A stretch of 64,000 nt of DNA from Neobacillus massiliamazoniensis. GTDB lineage: Bacteria > Bacillota > Bacilli > Bacillales > Cytobacillaceae. Under the pieces are notes generated by a model, which worked only from the letters and a program-made list of their open reading frames with translations, had not been told where the DNA came from and made no database searches. The position numbers and the translations under genes were made by a program. The stretch spans positions 744,001 to 808,000 of the forward strand of contig NZ_CVRB01000003.1 of NCBI RefSeq assembly GCF_001048695.1, read 5' to 3'. Positions 35,167 to 43,685 of the stretch are shown in pieces (within the stretch, counting starts at the first letter, position 1; each line of letters starts with the position of its first letter).

Positions 35167-35582
35167 TAATTACTCCCCTCCTTTATCCTTCCAATATAAT
35201 CGAAATAGCTTTTAGCCTTTAACAATACCAATTCAAATGTTCCAGAAGTGAAAATATGCTTGCAACTGACCGCTTTTTCTTTATTACTTTGATACATTTC
35301 CCTCCACACCTGCCACTGGTTCCCTATTCTTTCGATATATACCACGCTCACCTTGCTTAATGTGCTAGTATAAAGTTCACCCGGTAACGCAATAATAAAG
35401 CCAGCCATTTTTGCTTTATCATCCCTATCCATTATTTTTAGGACTGAGCATTTATTTGTTCTCAATTCATTTATTAAGTAATCTGGAAGACGATTGCTGT
35501 TAAAAATTCGAACATTCTCACCTTCCGCTTGTAAAAAACATCCAACTTGCTCTATTGACTGGATTAATTGGACCGGTTCCAT
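35166..35582 (-). CDS. Hypothetical protein of the island replication operon
   Basis: A 138-residue soluble protein. Segments VYIERIGNQWQVWREMY and FELVLLKAKSYFDYIGRI suggest an alpha/beta fold; no known family is recognised. It is in the same operon as the primase and ERCC4 nuclease and overlaps the latter. The upstream base for ATG at 35582 is AGAGGCGATTTTTCAA. Confidence 0.6.
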   Translation of the reverse strand: MEPVQLIQSIEQVGCFLQAEGENVRIFNSNRLPDYLINELRTNKCSVLKIMDRDDKAKMAGFIIALPGELYTSTLSKVSVVYIERIGNQWQVWREMYQSNKEKAVSCKHIFTSGTFELVLLKAKSYFDYIGRIKEGSN

Positions 35583-35732
35583 TTGAAAAATCGCCTCTTT
35601 TTTTTATAAGATCACCAATTATTTACATTAACTACATTGTTTACATAGCCCTTTTAATGAGGCGATTTTCCCCGTGTAGATAATGTTGTTATCAAGATTT
35701 CCCTCATCAATCATCTACACGAGGAAAAAAAT
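35583..35732. promoter_or_regulatory. Inverted repeat between primase and downstream genes
   Basis: GTGTAGAT (35674-35681) and ATCTACAC (35713-35720, again at 35731-35738) form inverted and direct copies with AACA/TGTT flanks. The AT-rich spacer (CTACATTGTTTACATAGC) could include a replication or regulatory site. Confidence 0.35.
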
Positions 35733-38108
35733 CTACACTACTTCTACACCATCAAAAAGTTGATTTTGTGGGCTTTGTGTAATTAATGTTGATGATGAAG
35801 ATGTTTCTCCTTTTTTTTCAAACTTGAGAATGGATCCAGTGCTCTTTCGTCCTAAATCCGTAAATATAATACCCTTAGCTCTTAACGCAGGTGCTATCCT
35901 TCGCAATCGTTCTTTTAATTTTCTGGATGTCGGCCACGCATTGGTATACTTTGTTTTTTCGTCACCAACAAAACTAGTCAACTCGGTTAACGTTTTTTCG
36001 ACTGTATCTTCCCAAAAAAACCGGTTTTTCATAAATGCCTGAACCGCCACACCAACGGGGTCTGATTCTAATCCTTGTTCTATTGCTTCATTTCTATTTT
36101 CATCATATACCGCCATAAACGAACCCTTTGTCCATTTTAGGGCTGACTCAGCTGCTGTTACCCATAAAGCAAAGTCAGCCATTCTTGGCTTTGTAACCAG
36201 TTTAATATTAGGAAGCTCTCGCAATGCCCCGCTAACGACATCGAATAATGCACCTAACACACGTGGCTTAACCTCATCAAAATTCACCCAAAAAGTTTTT
36301 TCATCTTTTCGTTCATTTGGTGGAATTGCTGGGAGAAACAAAACCAACGATCTGTCCAGCAAGTCTTGCCTTTTAGCAATGTCGTCAATTCCATTCAATA
36401 TAACCGGCCGCATAATATTGAAAATTGTTTCCTCGTCATCGCTATAAAGCTTTCTTGTGGAAAGCCCACCGCCGGTTGATAATTTGCAGAATGCATCACT
36501 CATCCCATTTGACAAACCAGATAAGTTGTCAAAAGCTAAAACCCATGAATTTTTAGCCGCTATTGCCAAATCACGTTCATTAGTTGGTATGGTCCTTAAA
36601 GGTATCGCAGACGGATCAATAAGTGAGCTTAAGATTTTAGTATTCGTACTCTTGGCACTCCCTTGCTCACCCTGAATCGTTAGAATTGGGTAAGGACTTC
36701 CTGGTCGTAAAGCTGCCAATAACCACGCCACAATTAACTTCCATTCCTTTTCATTTCGAAAATTGATAAATGGCTTTAATTCTTCTAAACTACCATCTCT
36801 GGCAGGTACCGGCATTGCTACCATGTTACTGGAACGATGAAATATAACAGGCGGATTGGATACCACTTTCCATCCTTCAGCAGTAATTTCTACTGCTTCC
36901 CAGTTTTCATTACAGAGGTCAACATAAATTGCATTGCCATGTTCCGCTACCCTTGTATAAATGTTATACTGTTCACCATCAAACACGCCTTTTGCTTCAA
37001 AAACACTCAACGCATCTGCTAATGCCTGAGATCCAGGTGGCCTTTGGAATTCTTGATAAAATTCCTTTGTAAGCCACAACTTAAAACCTGAACTCTTTAT
37101 TGAACGTGTTTCAATATGATTGTTAACTTTGTAATGTGCAAAAACTTCCCCTTCTTTTGTATGAAAAAATTCAACATCAGCACCGATTTCAATTAATAAT
37201 TGGGCTTGTGTTCTCTTTTCATCATCAACTTCTGAATTCTCATTTTTCTGAATCGGACTTAAGGATTTTGAATACACGGCACCACTTGGTACATGTTTTG
37301 ATGCGCTTTTGATAGTGTTATTAAATTCATCCTTATCCAAGGGCGGCAGGAAAAAATTTTGGTTAAGAAAAGATAAAATGAAGGCTATTTCAACCTTTTT
37401 ATAACCAAACTCAATTAATCGGCAGCAGTGATTATACAAAACATCATTTCTTCCATCTAAGGATTCACGGACAGGTATCGGAAACGGCCTGTCCTCTTTG
37501 TTTGCCTTTTTTATAGAATCAAAAAATATAGGCGTTTCCGATAATTCCTTGTTACAAATATGGATCCAATTTCGCCCAGGTGTATTTCTGGTTGGCAAAA
37601 CAATCTGTCCCTTTCCACCAAGCCTATAATCTCCAATAAAACCACCTGCCATTAAAAATGAGGCCCTTTGCTTTGAAATCCGTCCTGACGATTTAAAAAT
37701 AAATTGGTATCCATTTACGGTTTCAATAGCTTGAAAGTTTAATGTTGCTTCCTGCAACGCTTTAAATATTAATTGTCCTTCTTGCTTATCATCAATATCG
37801 ATGACATCAATTCCTGTAGGAATAACCAAGCCAATCCACCCGTTTTGACTAAGCCAGTTTTCTATTTCAGCATCTGTAAGGCCTGGTTTTGTTAAATCAT
37901 TAAATCCCTTTTCAACCGGTGCCTTAGCTTTTTTATAACGTAATGGTTTATCCTGTTCATGATTCAAAGCTGAATATCCTATCAGCTTAATAATCTTTGT
38001 ATCTGGAAAAATATGTTTTACAATTTTAAAATTAGGGATATTTGGTATAATATTTTTAGGAAAACTGTTTTCAGCGCTACTGCCAATGGCGCTTTTTTTT
38101 TTGCTCAT
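35733..38108 (-). CDS. Primase-polymerase/helicase of the island
   Basis: A 791-residue protein. N-terminal part (about 60-210) fits a bifunctional primase-polymerase: GLVIPTGIDVIDIDDKQEGQ (acidic metal site), then GYQFIFKSSG and GKGQIVLPTRNTPG. The C-terminal half has a helicase/ATPase core: TIQGEQGSAKSTNTKIL (Walker A) near residue 480, LAFDNLSGL (Walker B) near 525, and VILNGIDDIAKRQDLLDRSL (sensor/Arg finger). It would start and drive island replication, like the pri/rep genes of satellite islands. ATG at 38108 follows AAGGAGGTAACAAT. It follows the Xis gene by 12 bp. Confidence 0.88.
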   Translation of the reverse strand: MSKKKSAIGSSAENSFPKNIIPNIPNFKIVKHIFPDTKIIKLIGYSALNHEQDKPLRYKKAKAPVEKGFNDLTKPGLTDAEIENWLSQNGWIGLVIPTGIDVIDIDDKQEGQLIFKALQEATLNFQAIETVNGYQFIFKSSGRISKQRASFLMAGGFIGDYRLGGKGQIVLPTRNTPGRNWIHICNKELSETPIFFDSIKKANKEDRPFPIPVRESLDGRNDVLYNHCCRLIEFGYKKVEIAFILSFLNQNFFLPPLDKDEFNNTIKSASKHVPSGAVYSKSLSPIQKNENSEVDDEKRTQAQLLIEIGADVEFFHTKEGEVFAHYKVNNHIETRSIKSSGFKLWLTKEFYQEFQRPPGSQALADALSVFEAKGVFDGEQYNIYTRVAEHGNAIYVDLCNENWEAVEITAEGWKVVSNPPVIFHRSSNMVAMPVPARDGSLEELKPFINFRNEKEWKLIVAWLLAALRPGSPYPILTIQGEQGSAKSTNTKILSSLIDPSAIPLRTIPTNERDLAIAAKNSWVLAFDNLSGLSNGMSDAFCKLSTGGGLSTRKLYSDDEETIFNIMRPVILNGIDDIAKRQDLLDRSLVLFLPAIPPNERKDEKTFWVNFDEVKPRVLGALFDVVSGALRELPNIKLVTKPRMADFALWVTAAESALKWTKGSFMAVYDENRNEAIEQGLESDPVGVAVQAFMKNRFFWEDTVEKTLTELTSFVGDEKTKYTNAWPTSRKLKERLRRIAPALRAKGIIFTDLGRKSTGSILKFEKKGETSSSSTLITQSPQNQLFDGVEVV

Positions 38109-38120
38109 ATTGTTACCTCC

Positions 38121-38315
38121 TTATCTTTCATAAATCAGCACATGATTTTTTTCTTGCATTTGCATCCAACTGTCGATTGTTTCTTTTCTAAACAAAATTC
38201 TTTTTCCAACCCGGACATATGGAATACTGTTTTCCCTAACCAAAGTGTAGATTGAGTCCTTTGAAACCCCTAAATATGCTGCGGTTTCAATTACTGTTAA
38301 AGTATTGCGTTCCAT
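38121..38315 (-). CDS. Excisionase / AlpA-like helix-turn-helix protein
   Basis: A 64-residue MerR-like HTH protein: TVIETAAYLGVSKDSIYTLV, then YVRVGKRILFRKETIDSWM. This is the DNA-binding family of excisionases that direct a tyrosine integrase to excise. ATG at 38315 overlaps the previous gene's stop region (1 bp apart). The integrase is nearby but on the opposite strand, as in many satellites. Confidence 0.85.
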   Translation of the reverse strand: MERNTLTVIETAAYLGVSKDSIYTLVRENSIPYVRVGKRILFRKETIDSWMQMQEKNHVLIYER

Positions 38316-38316
38316 A

Positions 38317-38511
38317 CTAATCCTCCTCTTCTCGCTCTTTTTCCCTCTTTACTTCATCAATTGCAGCTAAAACCCTTAATTTTTTTTCTTCCGACATTTC
38401 TGTTCTCATCCAACGAATTAGGGTAACCTCGTGTATGGCCAGTTTTTGTGAAATCAGCCAGTAAGGGATGAATCCCTTGGCTTTTAGGACATTTTTATTT
38501 GCTTTTATCAT
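38317..38511 (-). CDS. HTH regulator-like small protein
   Basis: A 64-residue protein, KGFIPYWLISQKLAIHEVTL then IRWMRTEMSEEKKLRVLAAI, with a helix-turn-helix pattern and an acidic Lys/Glu tail. It is the first gene of the rightmost minus-strand operon, next to the operator-like repeats, so it probably acts as repressor or activator of the island. ATG at 38511 follows GGAAGGAGTGGAAATAA. Confidence 0.65.
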   Translation of the reverse strand: MIKANKNVLKAKGFIPYWLISQKLAIHEVTLIRWMRTEMSEEKKLRVLAAIDEVKREKEREEED

Positions 38512-38574
38512 TTATTTCCACTCCTTCCTCTTGCAAACTCGCTTTTTAAAAGCTAATATTAGTTTATAGCAATG

Positions 38575-38682
38575 TTCACGTTTTATAAAATTAATTACAA
38601 AACGTGAAACGCCAGACATTAGATAAAATAAGGGGTTTAACACATTGGAAAAATTTCATTTATATACCTTACAAAACGTGAA
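38575..38682. promoter_or_regulatory. Divergent control region with three operator-like sites
   Basis: TTCACGTTTT (38575-38584) and AAAACGTGAA (38599-38608) form a perfect inverted pair; a third copy, AAAACGTGAA (38673-38682), lies 74 bp on, inside the first codons of the plus-strand ORF. The extended match TTACAAAACGTGAA is shared by the last two. It lies between two divergent operons of the island, the expected place for a master repressor to bind. Confidence 0.6.
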
Positions 38683-39820
38683 GCATACTTTACTAGCCTT
38701 CGGGGATAACATGGAAATTTTTAGGTTATACACTCGACCTGACCATTACTTAGCCCAAAATATTGCTGAAATAAAAGAAAGAAACCGACCTGGAATCCCT
38801 GAACAAGATCCATTTTGTCAGCTAATACTTTCAAAAGGAGCTAGAGAAAAAAAGCATCCTTTACCAATTGTTAATGCTTTAAGTAAAGAATTGTTTAAAG
38901 AATTAAAAATTGATCCCAAGAAATTTTTACCTGGGAATCACAATAAAGATGAACTCGCCTTAACAATCATTAAAAACGCCTATATTTCTGTTGGGATTGA
39001 TTACGATCTGGCCTTTTGGAAAATGGAGGATTATTTCTATTCATCAAAAATGAAAATAAAATTTAAAAAAGGCGAGCTAAGCTTTATGAGAGAAATATTC
39101 GCGGTAATTGATTATGCTTTATCAAATTCTCCTGGTGAACCACAAATTAATTTTGAATTTAGTGAACTAAAAGTAAAGTATGATCAATTTTTCGAAAAAA
39201 AGTATGGAGAATCATATTCATTTAATTTAGAGGCCTTAATGTTTAGGGTGGCAAGCACTGAATTTACACCTGCCTTTATCGTCGAAACTACTGTTAAATC
39301 CGATGCAGATGTTGCTGATAAAATTGATGAGGAAAGTAATCCCGATGATGATGAAAATAATCCTGATAAGGAAAGAAAATGGTTTAAAAAAAAGGAAATG
39401 ATACCAATTCAAGCTGCTTATACAGATAATCCGTTTGGATATGCATGGCTTGAACTCTATTTTTCAGAAATATCAAAAACAAAATTTAGCATCTGTACTT
39501 TTTGTGGTGAAACATTTTCTCTACAAGGAAAAAGAGGAAATGGATTAAATAAATCAGTTTGCGGGAAGGAGAAATGCAAAAAAGAATTAAGAAGACAAAA
39601 TGATGAAAGAAAAAGGTTGATTAACCCTGAGGAGGTTACGAAAAAAGCTTTAATAAGAAAACATAAATCACTGGCATACAAAGAAATTGTTGTTCAAAAA
39701 AAAACAAATGTAACAGATTTTGCACAAAGACATGGGTATCCAAGTAACGAAGTTGAAAAATGGATAGCTGATAGGAAAATCAAAGAAAATCAAAAAGAAA
39801 AAAGGCAAAAAAACAAATAA
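38645..39820 (+). CDS. Unknown protein with Cys4 zinc motif, island regulator candidate
   Basis: A 391-residue protein starting with TTG at 38645 after AAGGGG. Residues 1-270 are of mixed pattern and unrecognised. A Cys4 zinc site follows: CTFCGETFSLQGKRGN, then CGKEKCKKELRRQNDERKR near residues 280-315. The C-terminus has a helix-turn-helix-like KTNVTDFAQRHGYPSNEVEK near residue 365 and a basic tail. It is same-strand and 29 bp before the integrase. An operator-like site lies in its first codons, so self-control is likely. In satellites, this place often holds the repressor; that is inferred, not shown. Confidence 0.55.
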   Translation: MEKFHLYTLQNVKHTLLAFGDNMEIFRLYTRPDHYLAQNIAEIKERNRPGIPEQDPFCQLILSKGAREKKHPLPIVNALSKELFKELKIDPKKFLPGNHNKDELALTIIKNAYISVGIDYDLAFWKMEDYFYSSKMKIKFKKGELSFMREIFAVIDYALSNSPGEPQINFEFSELKVKYDQFFEKKYGESYSFNLEALMFRVASTEFTPAFIVETTVKSDADVADKIDEESNPDDDENNPDKERKWFKKKEMIPIQAAYTDNPFGYAWLELYFSEISKTKFSICTFCGETFSLQGKRGNGLNKSVCGKEKCKKELRRQNDERKRLINPEEVTKKALIRKHKSLAYKEIVVQKKTNVTDFAQRHGYPSNEVEKWIADRKIKENQKEKRQKNK

Positions 39821-39849
39821 TTAATTACCAAACCAAAGGGTGATATTAA

Positions 39850-41028
39850 ATGGGCTACATTGAAAAGCGAGGCCAAAATTCATACCGATTAGTTGTTAAT
39901 GCTGGTTTTGATACTGATGGAAGTAGAATTCGTCGTACAAAAACTGTAAAATGCAAAAATCAAACAGAAGCCAAAATAGAACTAGCCAAATTTGTTACTG
40001 AAATTGAGGCAGGTGAATACATCACTCCAGAAAAGATGACATTTGCAGCATTTATCATTGAGTGGAAAGCAAAATATGCCTCAAAACAACTTGAGGCTAG
40101 CACGTATGAAACATATAAAACCTTATTAGAAAATCAAATATTACCTAAATTTGGTCACAAACGTATGGATCAAATAAATACCATGCAGATTTTAAATTTT
40201 CTAGAATCCTTAAGTCAAGAGGGAATGAGGTCTGATGGAAAACCGGGAACATTATCATCAGCAACTATACAGTTTTATCATCGAGTCTTGAAAAATATTT
40301 TTAGTAGGGCCGTAGACTGGAAAGTAATAAAAGAGAATCCGGTTGCCAACATTAAAAAACCAAAAGTCGATTCAAAAAGGGCAAAAGTATATACAGAGGA
40401 ACAAGTTGGCATGCTTATGAGCTATATTGCCAATGAAGATCCAAAGTGGAAAATGATAATAACCTTAGCCATTTCCACTGGAATGCGGCGGGGTGAAATT
40501 TTAGCAATTGAATGGAATCACGTGGATTTAGAGAAAAGGAAAATCCATATACAGCAGTCATTAACTTATACAAAAGAAAAAGGCTACACCTTCAAAGAAC
40601 CAAAAACCAAAAATTCAATTCGGACTATATCATTGTCACCTATCGTTACTGAGCAATTACGACAGTATAAATTATATAAAAATAAGCAAAAATTACGTTT
40701 GGGAGATAAATGGAAAGGAAATGAGCGAAATTTACTATTTTCCACTTGGGATGGCCAACCGATGTATCCTTCATCAATTTCATCATGGTGGCGAAAAAGA
40801 TTAAAAATGTATGGACTTCCGCAAATTACCTTCCACGAGCTTAGACACACATCTGCAACTCTTTTAATAAACGAAGGCGTTCATATGAAAACTATTAGCG
40901 CAAGGCTTGGCCATTCAAAAATCGGTATTACCATGGATTTATATGGACATGCCCTAGAAAGTGCTGACGAAGCAGCAGCAAACAAATTCGACCACCTTTT
41001 CCAACAAAAAAAACAAGAAAATATCTAA
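39850..41028 (+). CDS. int: Tyrosine integrase of the island
   Basis: A 392-residue phage-type integrase. N-terminal arm-binding domain (MGYIEKRGQNSYRLVVNAGF), SAM-like core-binding domain (about 65-165), catalytic domain with Arg in STGMRRGEIL, HELRHTSATLL (H-x-x-R), LGHSKIGITMDLYGHAL (His and nucleophile Tyr). All catalytic residues are present, so it should be active. ATG at 39850 follows AAAGGGTGATATTAA. It lies 132 bp from the tRNA-Val att site and ends before a terminator and two arm-type repeats. Confidence 0.95.
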   Translation: MGYIEKRGQNSYRLVVNAGFDTDGSRIRRTKTVKCKNQTEAKIELAKFVTEIEAGEYITPEKMTFAAFIIEWKAKYASKQLEASTYETYKTLLENQILPKFGHKRMDQINTMQILNFLESLSQEGMRSDGKPGTLSSATIQFYHRVLKNIFSRAVDWKVIKENPVANIKKPKVDSKRAKVYTEEQVGMLMSYIANEDPKWKMIITLAISTGMRRGEILAIEWNHVDLEKRKIHIQQSLTYTKEKGYTFKEPKTKNSIRTISLSPIVTEQLRQYKLYKNKQKLRLGDKWKGNERNLLFSTWDGQPMYPSSISSWWRKRLKMYGLPQITFHELRHTSATLLINEGVHMKTISARLGHSKIGITMDLYGHALESADEAAANKFDHLFQQKKQENI

Positions 41029-41059
41029 ATCAAAATTAATTTAAGATAAAAATAAAATC

Positions 41060-41079
41060 TGCCACCAATTTGCCACCAA
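41060..41079. promoter_or_regulatory. Candidate integrase arm sites, right end
   Basis: TGCCACCAA (41060-41068) and TTGCCACCAA (41070-41079) match the direct pair inside the left end (21071-21091). Confidence 0.55.
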
Positions 41080-41120
41080 CCTATCTGTTATATTGAAAAA
41101 TCTAGTCTGTAATAATAGAA

Positions 41121-41153
41121 AAAGCCTTGATAACTCAACGTTACCAAGGCTTT
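41121..41153 (+). terminator. Terminator after the integrase
   Basis: AAAGCCTTG ... CAAGGCTTT around TAACTCAACGTTAC; T-run TTTG follows. It abuts the att repeat. Confidence 0.75.
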
Positions 41154-41155
41154 GT

Positions 41156-41207
41156 TTGATGACCTGTGAGGGACTTGAACCCCCGACCCCTTCCCTGTCA
41201 AGGAAGT
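41156..41207. repeat. Right attachment repeat (52 bp, in tRNA-Val)
   Basis: Identical to 20910-20961; covers 48 nt of the 3' half of the tRNA gene plus 4 bp beyond it. Confidence 0.92.
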
Positions 41208-41231
41208 GCTCTCCCACTGAGCTAACAAGTC
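41160..41231 (-). tRNA. tRNA-Val (anticodon GAC)
   Basis: Folds as a 72-nt cloverleaf: acceptor GACTTGT/ACAGGTC, D arm GCTC..GAGC, anticodon arm CTTCC-TTGACAG-GGAAG (anticodon GAC), variable GGGTC, T arm GGGGG-TTCAAGT-CCCTC, discriminator A. CCA is not encoded. Its 3' half is the integration target of the island. Confidence 0.9.
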
Positions 41232-41527
41232 TTATTATTTAAGGTACATATCTAATTATATTCATGAAAACCTATATGTCAATAGCTTTTATCCAAAAAC
41301 ATCTTTACTACAGCATTATTGCTCCAAAAGAGGATTTAGATCAACACACTTTTTCAAAAAAAAGTGGCCAAACAAAAGTTCAGGCACTAGCCCTAACTCC
41401 TCCAGTTCGCTTGGACTGGAAGCTAAACTAAGTTATGAAAAACGGAACATAAGTTCTTATTTTCCATTGAATAAAGAACTAATGTTCGGTTATAATAATA
41501 ATAAAAGAATAGAAAGGCGGGATTAAC
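41232..41527. other. Intergenic region between tRNA-Val and the WYL-like gene
   Basis: AT-rich; nothing is seen beyond probable promoters. A GTTCGCTTGGACTGG-type short hairpin lies near 41405. Confidence 0.35.
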
Positions 41528-41752
41528 ATGGATGGGCTTTTACAACGTTCCATCGAAGAAAATATTCCATTAGAAATGATTTATCTTTCTGAAAATCAAG
41601 AGCTATCTCAACGTAAATTGATCATAAAAGACCTAAATGATGAGTATATTATTGCCTATTGTCTGCTTCGCAAACAAATCCGTACTTTTCGCCGTGAGAA
41701 CATTTTATCAATTATGCCTGAAAACCGTTCAAAACGGCCATTCCTTCATTAA
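41528..41752 (+). CDS. Small WYL-like domain protein
   Basis: A 74-residue protein. The order IEENIPLEMIYLSENQELS, then IKDLNDEYIIAYCLLRKQIR and TFRRENILSI follows the WYL ligand-binding/SH3-like fold (hydrophobic strand, R-x-I, YI-x-AYC-x-LR-x-x-R-x-F-R). A free-standing WYL-like domain without HTH would be a sensor or adaptor; the homologous name is unknown. ATG at 41528 follows AAAGGCGGGATTAAC. Confidence 0.6.
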   Translation: MDGLLQRSIEENIPLEMIYLSENQELSQRKLIIKDLNDEYIIAYCLLRKQIRTFRRENILSIMPENRSKRPFLH

Positions 41753-41856
41753 ATAATCCTTCCAACAAACTTTCTCTTATCCTTCTAAAAAAAGCAATTC
41801 CATCATGGGTATGATAAAATAATTGTATTATATAGAATTTTGGGAGGAATTCACCT

Positions 41857-42579
41857 ATGGACTATCCAAAAGGAACCATTAAAGAACTTACCCTATTTAG
41901 TAAAGAACTAGGGGAAGAAATTCTGCTTCTAATTTATTTACCTGCAAACTTTTCACCTCTTTATAAATACTCATTGTTGATTGCCCAGGATGGACGCGAC
42001 TATTTCCAGCTTGGCCGAATCGGCCGTTTGGCAGATGAATTACTTTATAATAGGGAAATTGAAAATATAATCATTGTTGGGGTACCCTATAAAAATGTTG
42101 ACGACCGTCGCAGGAAATACCATCCTGATGGCGACATGAATCAACCATACATTCGTTTTCTTGCACATGAATTAGTTCCATATCTCGATCAGACATTTCC
42201 CACCTATCACATGGGTTCCACAAGAGCCATGATTGGGGATTCACTTGGAGCAACCGTATCGCTTTTGACAGCCATACAATATCCGCACACTTTTGGTAAA
42301 ATATTGCTGCAATCACCCTATGTAGACAACCATGTCCTAGACATCGTCAAAGGCTTTACAGAAGCGCAGCTTTTAGAAATATATCATGTCATAGGGAATC
42401 AAGAAACAACGGTTCACACAACGGATGGGAAAATAAGTGACTTCTTAACTCCTAATCGGATTTTATCAAGCGTAATTTCAGAAAAGCAGTTTACGTACTT
42501 TTATGAAGAGTTTAATGGTAATCATACTTGGACTTACTGGCAGCCTGATTTAAGACGAGCACTGAAAATGTTATTTTAA
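41857..42579 (+). CDS. yjcH: Putative esterase, YjcH family
   Basis: A 240-residue alpha/beta hydrolase of the Fes/esterase-D type. Nucleophile Ser in MIGDSLGATVSLL; likely catalytic His in NGNHTWTYWQ near the end. Same length and neighbour set (yjcG, yjcF) as in B. subtilis. The substrate is not established; siderophore-ester or acyl hydrolase are family options. ATG at 41857 follows GGGAGGAATTCACCT. Confidence 0.85.
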   Translation: MDYPKGTIKELTLFSKELGEEILLLIYLPANFSPLYKYSLLIAQDGRDYFQLGRIGRLADELLYNREIENIIIVGVPYKNVDDRRRKYHPDGDMNQPYIRFLAHELVPYLDQTFPTYHMGSTRAMIGDSLGATVSLLTAIQYPHTFGKILLQSPYVDNHVLDIVKGFTEAQLLEIYHVIGNQETTVHTTDGKISDFLTPNRILSSVISEKQFTYFYEEFNGNHTWTYWQPDLRRALKMLF

Positions 42580-42700
42580 GCAAATATTCTCTTTACCAAG
42601 TTATTTCATATAATCAGAAAATTTGCTATAATACCAAGGAGGCTAATTGTGTTTTTTCTTTCTAATTGAAAATATTTTATGAATACGGAGGTATATGTAG

Positions 42701-43213
42701 ATGAAATTTGGAGTTATCATTTTCCCATCTAAAAAGCTTCAAGACTTAGCGAATTCCTATCGAAAGCGGTATGACCCGCATTACGCCCTAATTCCTCCAC
42801 ACATTACCTTAAAATATGCATTTGAAGCAACAGAAGATGAAGCTTTGCAATTTGCTGAAAAATTAAGGCACATCGCCGGAAATAGTCACCCATTCTTATT
42901 AAAGACTTCTAAAATTAGCTCATTTAGCCCCGTGAATAATGTTATTTACTTTAAAGTGGAACCAACAGAGGAACTTACTTACTTGCACGCTGAAATAAAT
43001 AAAGAATTTAACCAGCAAAATACCGAATATGCCTTCGTACCCCATATTACCATCGGTCAGCATCTATCTAATGTTGAGCACTCAGATGTGTATGGATCAT
43101 TAAGGATGACAAATGTAGACCATGAAGAAACGGTTGATCGTTTCCATCTTCTTTATCAATTAGAAAATGGATCTTGGACTGTTTATGAAACATTTCGGCT
43201 TGGAAGGGAATAA
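42701..43213 (+). CDS. yjcG: 2'-5' RNA ligase-like phosphoesterase YjcG
   Basis: A 170-residue 2H phosphoesterase with the two signature H-x-T-x motifs: [10 protein letters not shown] near residue 33 and [10 protein letters not shown] near 113. It likely hydrolyses or ligates 2',3'-cyclic phosphates; the biological target is unknown. ATG at 42701 follows ACGGAGGTATATGTAG. It is followed 6 bp on by a GNAT gene. Confidence 0.9.
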   Translation: MKFGVIIFPSKKLQDLANSYRKRYDPHYALIPPHITLKYAFEATEDEALQFAEKLRHIAGNSHPFLLKTSKISSFSPVNNVIYFKVEPTEELTYLHAEINKEFNQQNTEYAFVPHITIGQHLSNVEHSDVYGSLRMTNVDHEETVDRFHLLYQLENGSWTVYETFRLGRE

Positions 43214-43219
43214 GAAACG

Positions 43220-43642
43220 GTGAAACTAAAAATTGTTGAAAATCAAAAAGAACTTGAAGATGCCTTCATTGTTAGGAAAACCGTATTTGTTGGTGAACAA
43301 AACGTCCCTGCTGAAGAAGAAATCGATCAGCATGAAGAGGAATCTACTCACTTTGTTCTTTATCAAGGTGAATCTCTTATTGGGGCCGGAAGATTTCGAC
43401 TTGTTGATGGCTACGGAAAAGTGGAGCGCATCTGTGTATTAAAAGAGGCACGGAAAACTGGTGCCGGGAAGAAAATTATGGTTGGAATTGAAGACTTCGC
43501 ATTTAAACAAGGGATTCATAAATTAAAGCTGAATGCTCAAACACAAGCAATTCCTTTTTATGCTGGCCTTGGTTACGAGATTGTTTCAGAGGAATTTTTG
43601 GATGCAGGAATACCACATAAAACGATGATGAAATATATTTAG
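43220..43642 (+). CDS. yjcF: GNAT N-acetyltransferase YjcF
   Basis: A 140-residue ElaA/YjcF-type acetyltransferase: VRKTVFVGEQNVPAEEEID (signature), ERICVLKEARKTGAGKKIMV (acetyl-CoA loop R-x-x-G-x-G) and LNAQTQAIPFYAGLGYEIVS. GTG start at 43220 with a weak AAGAAACG site suggests coupling to yjcG. A strong terminator follows. Confidence 0.88.
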   Translation: MKLKIVENQKELEDAFIVRKTVFVGEQNVPAEEEIDQHEEESTHFVLYQGESLIGAGRFRLVDGYGKVERICVLKEARKTGAGKKIMVGIEDFAFKQGIHKLKLNAQTQAIPFYAGLGYEIVSEEFLDAGIPHKTMMKYI

Positions 43643-43650
43643 TAAAGCAT

Positions 43651-43685
43651 AAAGCACTTGCCTTTTAGCAGCAAGTGCTTTTTTC
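43651..43685 (+). terminator. Terminator after the yjcH-yjcG-yjcF cluster
   Basis: AAAGCACTTGC TTTTAGCA GCAAGTGCTTTTTTC stem and T-run. Confidence 0.9.

Larger units (their letters stand above)
20910..41207. mobile_element. tRNA-Val integrative island, satellite-phage (PICI) type
   Basis: A 20.3-kb segment bounded by a perfect 52-bp direct repeat. The right copy overlaps the 3' part of an intact tRNA-Val gene; the left copy is a tRNA fragment. The right end has integrase beside the tRNA. From there leftward come a zinc-finger-like ORF, divergent HTH and Xis genes, a primase-helicase, two small genes including an ERCC4 nuclease, and a lone small terminase. No large terminase, portal, capsid, tail or lysis genes are present. 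That set and order match phage-inducible chromosomal islands, which hijack a helper phage for packaging. The remaining 13 kb is cargo with an IS110, lipoproteins, small membrane proteins, a resolvase and a SPOCS-like gene. Satellite status is inferred; the island boundaries are seen. Confidence 0.8.
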
